A DNA stretch of 39,831 bases, from NCBI GenBank assembly GCA_046350555.1, contig JAXMAF010000036.1:1-39831 (forward strand), read 5' to 3'. The stretch comes from JAXMAF01 sp046350555 (GTDB lineage Bacteria; Planctomycetota; Phycisphaerae; Phycisphaerales; SM1A02). Positions 7,470-14,920 of this stretch are shown here, one piece after another (positions within the stretch are counted from its first letter, which is position 1; each line of letters opens with the position of its first letter). Under the pieces are notes generated by a model. The model saw only the letters and a program-made list of their open reading frames with translations. It ran no database searches and was not told the origin of the DNA. The position numbers and the translations under genes are program-made.

Positions 7470-7743
7470 GGCCACCACCGCTCCGCAGGCGGGCACGGGC
7501 GGGAGCGCGGTGGTGGTTGCGCTTCGGACGCCCGCGCCCTTCCGGCGATGATCGGTCGCCGGCCTGCTTGGGATCGTATCGCGCCGGTTGGTTCGCAAAC
7601 CGATACCGCATGTTCCTGCGATCGGCGAGGATCAACTCCGCCTCGGCAAACTCAGCCATCGTCCGGTACTGGCGGATCCTCAGCCGGTCCGTCGTCAGCT
7701 GCCAGAGGTTCGGGTGCGCCGTTTCGAGTGTCGTCGCCAGCAC
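7378..7743 (-). pseudogene. Possible N-terminal remnant of a terminase large subunit
   Basis: Frame of 121 codons that begins inside the 3' end of the terS gene. The first 55 or so residues look protein-like, notably RIRQYRTMAEFAEAELIL followed by RYRFANQPAR. I recall a similar opening (MxEFAExEIxxPDG...RF...QP) in GpA-type terminase large subunits. After that the frame becomes Arg/Pro-rich and overlaps the 347-aa gene; no Walker A or nuclease motif follows. An internal ATG at 7659 would couple it to the terS stop (7652-7654). It may equally be a small real gene of about 60-90 aa, so the terL link is tentative. Confidence 0.35.
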
Positions 7744-8227
7744 GCTTCATCGCTCCGTTGAGTCGCGCCGAGAACTCATCGACGCCAGCGAGGTACATCG
7801 ACACCGCATCCGGTCCGAAGCGGTCGCGCAACTGCGCTGCCGTCGATGCCAGCGCCCCGGCCGCGGCGGCGAACTCCTCCTGCAATAGGCCCACGTCGAC
7901 ATAGCGGCGCTCCATCGCTGCGAGTCGGATTTCCTCTTGCTTGGCCTTGGCGCTCCGCAACCGTTCCAGCGCACCCGACTTCTCGCCGTCCGAGGCGATC
8001 TTGTCGCGCTCGGCAATCGCTCGTTCCAACCGCCCAAGGCGCTCCCGCCAGATTGCGACCACGGCTTCGCACGTGTAGCGCTTCTGCGTTCCTTCGCCGA
8101 TGATCGCGGACAGCGGGACGTACTTGGACCACGCGCTCCGCAACGTCGAATCGCTGACGCCGCAGAGCCGCGCAACGTCGAACGCCGAGAGTACCAGCGA
8201 GTTGTCCCGTCGTCGCTCCGATGGCAT
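7652..8227 (-). CDS. terS: Nu1-like terminase small subunit
   Basis: DNA-recognition subunit of a phage-type packaging terminase, 191 aa from ATG 8227. Residues about 12-60 form the N-terminal winged HTH (AFDVARLCGVSDSTLRSAW, then EGTQKRYTCEAVVAIW), as in lambda Nu1, where it binds cos-type sites. A charged coiled-coil stretch (about 62-112) contains LRSAKAKQEEIRLAAMERR, typical of the Nu1/DUF1441 family. The C-terminal helix (about 112-160) resembles the region that contacts the large subunit, and the tail is acidic and Pro-rich. It is the promoter-proximal gene at the right end of the element. With no complete large subunit or capsid gene nearby, it fits a satellite that borrows a helper's TerL. 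Confidence 0.82.
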   Translation of the reverse strand: MPSERRRDNSLVLSAFDVARLCGVSDSTLRSAWSKYVPLSAIIGEGTQKRYTCEAVVAIWRERLGRLERAIAERDKIASDGEKSGALERLRSAKAKQEEIRLAAMERRYVDVGLLQEEFAAAAGALASTAAQLRDRFGPDAVSMYLAGVDEFSARLNGAMKRAGDDTRNGAPEPLAADDGPAEDPPVPDDG

Positions 8228-8569
8228 TCGTTCACTTCGCCTCTCTTGGTCGGTTGTCGAACAAATCACGTGTTGTGTGTGAGAGAATTACGCGACTCTT
8301 CGCCACCGCACTGGACCCCACCCCCCCAAAAGGACCCGAAGCAACCCCCGCCCTCAGGACGCCGGGCGCATCGCCCCGACCATCGCCGCAATGCCCGCTC
8401 GGATCGCCTCCGGCAACGTCGCCCACCGCTCGACGACGAGGGCCAAGCGGGCGTCAGCGGAAGTGTCCGAAGCCGCTTCCGGCGCATCCGAAGCGCCAAG
8501 CAGAGCGCCAAGACGCTCCCGCCCCGAAGCGGTAAGCCCTTGCGCAGAAGCGTCTTCCATCGAACCCGT
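8228..8569 (-). other. Right end of the element with the stranded 3' end of int
   Basis: No independent gene. The first part (8228-8353) should hold the terS promoter and leader. From 8569 down to the stop at 8354-8356 the minus strand stays open in exactly the frame that continues int across the attachment core. The product is protein-like: ERLGALLGAS, a Ser/Ala/Asp-rich spacer, then VVERWATLPEAIRAGIAAMV. I read this as the integrase C-terminus of the excised form, separated from the gene by integration. Confidence 0.7.
8490..8512. repeat. Right arm-type 23-bp repeat
   Basis: Exact direct copy of 2657-2679, located 57 bases inside the right core. It also encodes LGALLGAS in the continued integrase frame. 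Confidence 0.55.
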
Positions 8570-8637
8570 CGACGGACTCAAGATCCGTTCTCTCGGAAGA
8601 GAGGTGGGGGTTCGATTCCCCCCTTCGGCATTCGGTG
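8570..8637 (+). repeat. attR core (68 bp), displaced 3' part of tRNA-Leu
   Basis: Direct repeat of 2479-2546 with one change (G8582 for A2491). It lacks the tRNA 5' half and is therefore not a functional tRNA. It marks the original chromosomal junction, followed at once by a hairpin-plus-T-run terminator that presumably once ended tRNA-Leu transcription. Confidence 0.95.
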
Positions 8638-8647
8638 GAACGCGCGG

Positions 8648-8673
8648 AAACCCCGGCATTTGTCGGGGTTTTT
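8648..8673 (+). terminator. Rho-independent terminator of the displaced tRNA-Leu 3' end
   Basis: Stem AAACCCCG (8648-8655) pairs with CGGGGTTT (8664-8671) around a short loop and ends in a five-T run (8669-8673). It lies 18 bases past the displaced tRNA 3' end (8630), where a tRNA terminator is expected before the element inserted. Confidence 0.75.
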
Positions 8674-8749
8674 GCGTATCCGCCACGCCGAGCCGGAAGG
8701 GCTGCGCCAGTGTGGGACGGCGCATCGAAATACGGGGTTGTGTGCGCCG

Positions 8750-9019
8750 TCACCCCAAGCGCCGCCCCAAGCGCGGAATCGGGACGCGACGCATCGCGCC
8801 GACCTGGTACACGATCCGGGAGTCCCCGACCCGGATGCGCCAGAGGCATTCCGCGGCCGAACGCTCCGCCGCGCCGCGCGGGAGATCGCCGGCGAGGGCG
8901 TCGATCGCCTCCCCGACGCGATCGAACATCGGCCGGCGAATCGCGTCGAGACCGCGGGCGGCAGCGCTGGAGAGTTCGACGCGCCGGACGGGGCGCGGCC
9001 GTCGGTGTGCCTCGGTCAC
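8750..9019 (-). CDS. RelE/ParE-family toxin
   Basis: Type II toxin-antitoxin toxin, 89 aa. The RelE/ParE fold is recognisable: an N-terminal strand RRVELSSAAARGLD, helices with VGEAIDALAGDLPRG, then the hallmark LWRIRVGDSRIVYQV. Known RelE members cleave mRNA on the ribosome; ParE relatives poison gyrase, and which applies is not decidable here. The start overlaps the antitoxin stop (ATGA, 9016-9019), so the pair is translationally coupled. The C-terminus (RVPIPRLGRRLG) lacks the usual final GHRR-x-x-Y, so activity is uncertain. It sits just outside the element's right repeat, on chromosomal DNA. Confidence 0.82.
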   Translation of the reverse strand: MTEAHRRPRPVRRVELSSAAARGLDAIRRPMFDRVGEAIDALAGDLPRGAAERSAAECLWRIRVGDSRIVYQVGAMRRVPIPRLGRRLG

Positions 9020-9342
9020 GCGGCTCGCCCGCGCTCGGGACCCTTGCCGCTTCGCGTCGAAGCCGTTCCGCGTTCCTTCGCCGCCGACGTCGCGGCCTTG
9101 ATCCGGGCGCGGGTTTCACGTTCCCGCCGGCTGCGCTTGGAGTCCTCCCGCGGGATGGATGGTCCATCCTGGGCAAGCGTCCTGCGCGCCGCGGCGAGGT
9201 CTTCGCGGTTCTCCATCAGTTCCAGGAGCCGAAGGTCTTCCATGGGGACCAATGCCGCCGCGTCGTTGCGCACGACTGGCGCGCGACGCGACGTGCATGC
9301 TTCAATTCGGCTGCGCCGCGGCGAGCCGCTGGTCCTTCTCAT
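9016..9342 (-). CDS. Phd/YefM-type antitoxin with shortened N-terminal domain
   Basis: Antitoxin partner of the RelE-type gene, 108 aa if begun at ATG 9342 (MRRTSGS). The central part is diagnostic: APVVRNDAAALVPMEDLRLL, then LMENREDLAAARRTLAQDG, matching the end of the Phd DNA-binding fold and the start of the toxin-binding helix. The segment before APVV is 15-20 residues shorter than usual, which points to a deletion or frame error. The C-terminus is longer than usual and strongly basic. The first 41 bases overlap the 3' end of the collagen-like gene. Alternative starts are GTG at the VVR position or ATG at MEDL. Confidence 0.65.
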   Translation of the reverse strand: MRRTSGSPRRSRIEACTSRRAPVVRNDAAALVPMEDLRLLELMENREDLAAARRTLAQDGPSIPREDSKRSRRERETRARIKAATSAAKERGTASTRSGKGPERGRAA

Positions 9343-10435
9343 GATGGCCCGCGCGCTCGACCGCGGCGCGTAGCGCCGCAACCTCGGCGGTGAGCGCCTC
9401 GATCCGCCGCTGTTGCTCGTCGACCTGCGCCGCCTGCTTGGGCTCGGGCGGACGAACGAACCGGTCGAAGAAGATGGTGATCGTGGCCCGCTTCGGGCCG
9501 GAGGCGACGCCTTGGCGCTTCGACCAGTCCATGTTCTCGGCGGCGCGGCCGATGATGTAGCCGACCGCGAACTTCGCAGGGTCGTCGCGCATGGCGGCGC
9601 CGGGCGTCTCCGACGAGATGAGGTAGTCGCCGACGTGAATGTCGCCGCCGGTGTCGACCACCAGGACCTCGCCGCTGCCAACGGTCATGACCAGGTCGGG
9701 ATTGTCGTCGTTCTGGTTCGTGCCGGGATCCTGACGGCCGAGATACGCGCCGATGGCCCGCGGATCGTTGGCCGTCGTGGTGCGGGCGACGCCGATGATC
9801 AACGGTCCGAGTCGATCGCGATGAAGGCGGTTGTTCTCGCCGGTCATGCGAACGAGCGTGCCTCGATCGATGAGCGTGTGGGTCGGGCTCCACGCGAAGG
9901 TCGAGCCGGTGAAGCCGTTGTAGGAGACGACCTTCTCATGCGCCGTCACCGTGCTCCAGGCGATCCCGTCCTGCTGGAACGAGACGATCGCGCCATCGTC
10001 GCCGACACGGTTGAACGAGGCGGTCGTGCCGAATCCCTCCGTCACATCGAGCCGCGCGGCGGGCGCGTTCGTTCCGATGCCGACGAAGCCGTCGCTGAAG
10101 AACGTGCACGTTCCTTGACGCGCCCAATGGGAATCGCCGGCGAGGCCTGGCGGCCCCTGCTCGCCCTGCTCGCCCTGCTCGCCTCGCGGACCTCGAGGTC
10201 CACACGCACCTTCGCGTCCCTCGGGCCCGGGCGGGCCCATCGGTCCGGCTGGTCCAGGAGGGCCCGGCGGACCGTCGAGCGATGCGGTCGCGGGCTGAGC
10301 GGGGTTCATGGCCACCGCGCGAGACCCGACTCGCTCGGGCGCGGAGGCTCCGGGTGCGAACGCGATGACGACCGTGGCCGCAATCGCAGGCTTCAGGAAC
10401 GAGGCGCCGCCGGCTGGGGTGATCAGGGTGATCAT
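9302..10435 (-). CDS. Collagen-like exported protein with tail-fibre-type C-terminal domain
   Basis: 377 aa from ATG 10435; a signal peptide is likely (hydrophobic AIAATVVIAFAPGASA). Sixteen uninterrupted Gly-X-Y triplets (about residues 54-101: GPPGPPGPAGPM, GEQGEQGEQ) predict a collagen triple helix. The following domain reads GFVGIGTNAPAARLDV, then GDYLISSETPGAAMRDDP and GYIIGRA. This pattern is common in bacterial tail-fibre and collagen-like surface proteins (GDLL-TSSxTPGxAM). A C-terminal coiled coil (QVDEQQRRIEALTAEVAALR) could trimerise it. The start lacks a strong ribosome site, and an upstream extension of the frame has no signal-like character. Probably a surface or extracellular structural protein; function inferred. 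Confidence 0.85.
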   Translation of the reverse strand: MITLITPAGGASFLKPAIAATVVIAFAPGASAPERVGSRAVAMNPAQPATASLDGPPGPPGPAGPMGPPGPEGREGACGPRGPRGEQGEQGEQGPPGLAGDSHWARQGTCTFFSDGFVGIGTNAPAARLDVTEGFGTTASFNRVGDDGAIVSFQQDGIAWSTVTAHEKVVSYNGFTGSTFAWSPTHTLIDRGTLVRMTGENNRLHRDRLGPLIIGVARTTTANDPRAIGAYLGRQDPGTNQNDDNPDLVMTVGSGEVLVVDTGGDIHVGDYLISSETPGAAMRDDPAKFAVGYIIGRAAENMDWSKRQGVASGPKRATITIFFDRFVRPPEPKQAAQVDEQQRRIEALTAEVAALRAAVERAGHHEKDQRLAAAQPN

Positions 10436-10642
10436 GAAACATGCTAGAGCGCGCCTTGCTCGCTGGTGCCGTGCGACGCCGACGGACCCGCGCGCCGCCA
10501 CGGCGGCCCGGGCGACGCGCGCATCGCGCGGTGCCCGTTGCCGCCGTGGCATTGCCTGTCGGTCGAGACCTCGCGCCGCCTGCCGTCGCGAATCCGTGCG
10601 CAGCGCGGCGACGCAGTCCCGGCGCGCTTCGCGCTCGAGCCG

Positions 10643-12403
10643 TTACGCGCACCCTCCCCACGCCGCGAGCAGGACCCCGAGATCCGAGCCATCGACGACG
10701 CCGTCGCCATTGAGATCGGCCGTCCCCGCGCCGCCCCACTGGGCGAGCATCGCGCCGAGGTCGGCGCCGTCGACAAGGCCGTCGCCGGAGAGATCGGCGC
10801 CGCATGGCAGGGCCGGCGAGACGGTGATCGTCTGGTCGGCCGCGATGTTCGCGAGCACGGTGTCGGTGCCGTCGGGCCACTCGACCTTGAGCTCGTCGAT
10901 CACGGTGTTCGTTCCCAGTCCGAAGTGGGCAGAGAGCTCGCAGATGCCGAGGAACGTGCAGCCGCCGTCGATGGAACGCATGAGCGTCAGCGGTCCCGAC
11001 TTGACGAGGACCTTGGCGCCGTATCCATTGGGCGCCAGCGTCGGCCGACCCTGCGTGTTGAGGAAGACGCGCAGCCAGTGCGTGTCGGGCTGGCCGTGGT
11101 CGAGGTCGTTGCGGAAGAGCGACAGCGGCCCGCCGTACGTGCAGAGCACGATGTCCATGTCGCCGTCGTTGTCGTAGTCGAAGGTGATCAGGCAGCGACC
11201 GGGGCCGGTGTGGATGAACCCCGCCGCCGTCGCCATGTCGGTGAAGGTGTCGTTGCCGTTGTTCATCCACATGTGCGAGGGGTCGTTGCCGAACGGTGGA
11301 CCGGAGGAGGTGTCGCCGTTGGTCTCGGCGATGTCGGTCCAGCCATCGTGGTTGAAGTCGGTCGCGACCGTGCCCCAGCCGTAGCCGCCCTGGAAGACGC
11401 CGGCGGGCGTGGCGTACTGCGTGAAGTTGTGGGCGCTGACGTTCTTGTACAGCTTGTTGCCGGTCCAGCTTGCCGATGGCAGGTAGATCGAGCTGGTGTA
11501 CCAGTCGAGCCGCTGGTCGTTGTTGAAGTCGCCAACGGTGTGGCCCATGCCGTTCTCCTCCTGGCCGACGTGCGAGGAGACGGTGACGTCGGTGAAGCTG
11601 GCGCCGGCGTTGTTGCGGAAGTAGCGGCTGCCGATGAAGCCGACGCCCTTGAAGTCGCCGACGATCATGAGTTCCGGCCATCGGTCGCCGTCGGTGTCGA
11701 CCATGCGCGGCGAGAAGGCGGCGATCGCGCCGACGCCGTTGAAGAGGCCGATCGCCGCGGTGATGTCGGTGAAGGTCTCGTCGCCATTGTTGCGGAAGAG
11801 GCGGTTGCCTGGATTGCCGGCGCCGCTCGACGAGAAGCCCGCGACGAAGAGATCGAGGTCGCCATCGTGGTCGAAGTCGCCCCAGCACGTCCCCCACGTG
11901 TCGGGGGTCGTGGGATTCGTGATCGCGACCCCCGCGGTCGCGGCGATGTTGGTGAACGTCCCGTCGCCGTTGTTGCGGTAGAGCTTGTGATGTCCGACGG
12001 CTGCGGGCTGGCCGGTCGGTCCCGCGCTGGTCACGTACAGGTCGAGCCAGCCGTCGCCGTTGAAGTCGGCGACCGAAGCGCTCTTGCCCTTGTGCGCGAC
12101 GTTGATGCCCCACGCCGCGGCCTGGTTGGAGAAGGTGCCGTCGCCGTTGTTGATGAAGAGGTAGTCCGGCTTGTTGCCGCCGCCGCCGGAGATGAAATAG
12201 AGGTCCTGGAAGCCGTCGTTGTTGAAGTCGCCGACGCATGCGCCGCCTGAATAGCCGACGTTGGTGAAGCCGCTCGTCGAGTGGCTCACGTTGACGCCCG
12301 CCGCCACGGCCTGGTTGCTGAAGGCTGGCGGCGTGGCGAGCGCGGTGGCGGAAGCGGCGAGCGCGGTGCAGCGCCGGCGCACGCGATACGAGCGACGAGA
12401 CAA
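10643..12403 (-). CDS. Secreted FG-GAP/VCBS beta-propeller protein with UnbV/ASPIC and dockerin-like tail
   Basis: 586 aa from a TTG at 12403. A signal peptide (RRRCTALAASATALATPPAFS) precedes seven FG-GAP/VCBS repeats, each with a Ca-binding loop of the D-F-N-x-D-G-x-x-D type (for example DFNNDGFQD, DFNGDGWLD, DFDHDGDLD, DYDNDGDMD), consistent with a seven-bladed propeller. An UnbV/ASPIC-like domain follows (HWLRVFL, NGYGAKV, VDELKVEWPDGT-type residues). The end is a pair of dockerin-like repeats, DLSGDGLVDGADLG and DLNGDGVVDGSDLG, each closed by WGG. The best Shine-Dalgarno (GGAGG) precedes ATG 12420, which is in another frame; one more C in the run at 12409-12413 would bring it into frame as MFSPLALSRR. 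The true start is therefore probably 12420. Confidence 0.9.
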   Translation of the reverse strand: MSRRSYRVRRRCTALAASATALATPPAFSNQAVAAGVNVSHSTSGFTNVGYSGGACVGDFNNDGFQDLYFISGGGGNKPDYLFINNGDGTFSNQAAAWGINVAHKGKSASVADFNGDGWLDLYVTSAGPTGQPAAVGHHKLYRNNGDGTFTNIAATAGVAITNPTTPDTWGTCWGDFDHDGDLDLFVAGFSSSGAGNPGNRLFRNNGDETFTDITAAIGLFNGVGAIAAFSPRMVDTDGDRWPELMIVGDFKGVGFIGSRYFRNNAGASFTDVTVSSHVGQEENGMGHTVGDFNNDQRLDWYTSSIYLPSASWTGNKLYKNVSAHNFTQYATPAGVFQGGYGWGTVATDFNHDGWTDIAETNGDTSSGPPFGNDPSHMWMNNGNDTFTDMATAAGFIHTGPGRCLITFDYDNDGDMDIVLCTYGGPLSLFRNDLDHGQPDTHWLRVFLNTQGRPTLAPNGYGAKVLVKSGPLTLMRSIDGGCTFLGICELSAHFGLGTNTVIDELKVEWPDGTDTVLANIAADQTITVSPALPCGADLSGDGLVDGADLGAMLAQWGGAGTADLNGDGVVDGSDLGVLLAAWGGCA

Positions 12404-12618
12404 GGCGAGGGGGAGAACATGGGACCTCCGAGACGATGGGGGCGAACTGGGGGGCGAACTGGAGCAAACGGGAAGCGAACGACACTCGGGCGCAGGAGAA
12501 CCAAGCTACGACGCCGCATGGGCGAATGCAATGATCTGCAGGAGGGCGGTGCCGCGGGCGAAGCGCAGACGCGTCCTGCGCCGACGCGGCCCGTTCACCG
12601 GCCGACGGGACGCGAGCA

Positions 12619-14545
12619 TCAACTGGCACGCGCATCGTTGCTTCGATCTGCTGTCCCACCTCGATCACGCGGTGCGGCGGGATCCGGAAGTACGCGACGG
12701 CCGGTTGCGCGTTGCGGGCCATGAACGCGAAGAGCCGCTGTCGCCAGAGCGCGAAGCCGTGCTTGTGCGGGCGCGGCACGAGCGTCTCGCGGCCGAGGAA
12801 GAAGGTCGTCTCGTTGGGCTTGACGCGCAGTCCGAGCGCCTCGCACGCCTCGAGGATCGCCGGCACATCCGGTTCCTCCATGAAGCCGTAGCTCGCCGTC
12901 ACGACGTGGAAGCCGTTGGCCCGCTCCTCGACCTCGACTCGCTCCTCGACCGGCACGTGGGGGATCTGCTCGAACTGGACCGAGAGCATGACGACGCGCC
13001 GGTGGAGCACCTTGTTGTGCAGCAGGTTGTGCAGGAGCGCGAGCGGCACGCCCTCGGGATTGCCCGTCATGAAGACGGCGGTGCCCGGGACGCGCGTCGG
13101 CGGGTCGTAGTCGATCGCCTTCATGAAGACCGGCAGCGGGCGCACGCTCTTGCGCAGCCTCTCGCCGACGAGGGCGCGCCCTCGCTTCCACGTCGACAGA
13201 AGCGTGAAGACGAACGCGGCGACGGCGAGCGGGAACCATCCGCCCTGCGGGATCTTGGCCAGGTTGGCGCCGAGGAAGGCGAGGTCGACGAGGAGGAACG
13301 AGCCGGCGACGAGCGCCACCAGCGGCTTCGGCCAGCTCCAGCGCTGCCGCGCGACGGCGGCGAAGAGGATCGTGGTGATCGCCATCGTTCCGGTGACCGC
13401 GACGCCGTACGCGGCTGCGAGATCGCTCGAGCTTCCGAAGCCGATCACGAGTCCGATCGTCGCCAGCATCAGCGCCCAGTTGATCGGCCCGATGAAGATC
13501 TGCCCGTACTGGTACGCCGAGGTGTGCTCGATCTGGAGCCGCGGGCAGTAGCCGAGCTGGACGGCCTGCATCGTGAGCGAGAAGACGCCGGAGATGAGCG
13601 CCTGCGAGGCGATCACGGTCGCGGTGGTGGCGAGCCCCACCAGCGGGATGACGGCCCATCTCGGCGCGAGCGCGTAGAACGGGTTCCTGTTCGTCGGGTC
13701 GTCGAGCAGCAGCGCGCCTTGGCCGAGGTAGTTCAGCAGCAGCGCCACGAAGACCAGCCCGAACCACGCGACGCGGATGGGACGCAGTCCGAAGTGGCCC
13801 ATGTCGGCATAGAGCGCCTCGCCGCCGGTCACGACCAGGAAGACCGTGCCGAGCACGAGATAGCCGTGAAGTCCGTGCGCCGCGAAGAAGTGGATGCCGT
13901 GGACGGGATTGAATGCCGCGAGCACGTGCGGGTTTCTCGCGATCGCGAAGACGCCCAGCGTGGCGATGGTGACGAACCAGACGACCATCACCGGTCCGAA
14001 GACGGCGCCGATCCGCGCGGTTCCGGTCGACTGCACGGCGAAGAGCCCGACCAGGATGGCGACCGTCAGGGGAATCACCCAGTTCTGGAGCCCCGGCGCC
14101 GCCACGGCGATGCCCTCGACGGCGCTGAGCACCGAGATCGCCGGGGTGATCGCGCCGTCGCCGTAGAGCAGGGCGGCGCCGAAGATGCCCAGCAGCGCGA
14201 GCACGCCGATCCGACCCCCGACCGCCTCGCGGCCGTGCGCTTCTCCCGCGGTCGGCTGATGAGCGCGAGCAGCGCGAGGATTCCGCCCTCGCCGCGGTTG
14301 TCGGCGCGCATGATGAACCCGAGGTACTTGACGCCCACCACCAGCACGAGCGACCAGACGATCAGCGACATGACGCCCAGCACGTTGCTGCGCGTGGCCT
14401 CGACGGCGTGTTCGCCGCTGAAGCACTCGCGCACGGCGTAGAGGGGACTCGTGCCGATGTCGCCGAAGACGATGCCGAGCGCGAGCAGCGAGAGGGCCAG
14501 GAGCCGTTTGCCGCTCGGCGGTGCGTGGGAATCCGTGGGGGTCAT
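12619..14545 (-). pseudogene. kup: Kup potassium uptake transporter, frameshifted
   Basis: Inner-membrane K+ symporter of the Kup/HAK/KT family. ATG 14545 opens MTPTDSHAPP, then the family start LLALSLLALGIVFGDIGTSPLYA and NRGEGGILALLAL. Near 14215-14260 the reading moves by -1 and continues as GGRIGVLALLGIFGAALLYGDGAITPAISVLSAVEG. About a dozen membrane helices follow, then the cytoplasmic part ending AYFRIPPHRVIEVGQQIE. Adding one G to the GGGGG run (C run at 14215-14219) restores the frame exactly. A second problem lies at the 3' end: the shifted frame has no stop near the usual terminus, and the nearest TGA (12619) is in another frame. Sequence error or real decay; the membrane region is otherwise well conserved. 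Confidence 0.85.
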
Positions 14546-14920
14546 CCATGACGACCCGACGAGAGGTCGGGGCGTGGCGTCGGCTCAGGTGCCAGGCGGC
14601 GGTCGCACGACCGTCCGTCGCTCCTGGTGACGAAGGGGTGAGTATCGGCGCGCCGCGGGCGGAACTCAAGTCCAGAGGCGACAGTGGTCGTCGGTCCGGG
14701 CGGCGGCCCCGCGCACGATCGGCGCGGGAGTCACGGGAATCACGTTCAAACGAAGCGGATCATGGCATGTCTGGCATGGACGGGGTTCGATCGCTCCGAT
14801 GGCACCCTCTCGCCGTCCTGAGGGCCGGGAGTGCAGGCGGCTGGGCCGCGGCTCCCCTCTACGCTGTGTTTCGCGGAGTTGCGGACACCCCTCGGTTCCT
14901 CGGTCCAGCCTTCACGCCCA
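14546..14920. other. Divergent intergenic region, kup / lipB
   Basis: 375 bases between divergently transcribed kup and lipB. A small inverted repeat (CCCGAC/GTCGGG around 14567-14583) lies just upstream of kup. No recognisable riboswitch, -35/-10 pair or small gene was found. Confidence 0.4.

Larger units (their letters stand above)
2479..8637. mobile_element. Integrated phage-satellite-like element in tRNA-Leu
   Basis: About 6.1 kb bounded by 68-bp direct repeats (2479-2546 and 8570-8637, one mismatch), the left one being the 3' part of tRNA-Leu. Every gene is on the minus strand. From right to left: Nu1-like terminase small subunit, a possible terL remnant, a 347-aa HTH protein, an AlpA-like HTH protein, a 69-aa protein, a RepA-like AAA ATPase and a tyrosine integrase. 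Capsid, portal, tail and lysis genes are absent. Integrase, AlpA/Xis, replication protein and a lone TerS form the set known from PICI-type phage satellites, which use TerS to redirect a helper phage's packaging. The satellite role is inferred from content, and no helper phage is visible here. Paired 23-bp arm repeats lie inside both ends. Confidence 0.85.

Noticed and set aside
8570..8637. Second tRNA-Leu gene
   Set aside because: Only the 3' part from the anticodon stem is present; it is the right attachment repeat.
9936..12618. Continuation of the kup frame for a further 2.7 kb past the gene end
   Set aside because: It overlaps the FG-GAP and collagen-like genes in another frame and turns Arg/Gln-rich with no family features. 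The lack of stops reflects high GC content.
14546..14700. c-di-AMP (ydaO-type) riboswitch ahead of kup
   Set aside because: Such riboswitches often control K+ transporters, but I could not find the conserved core motifs in the leader.
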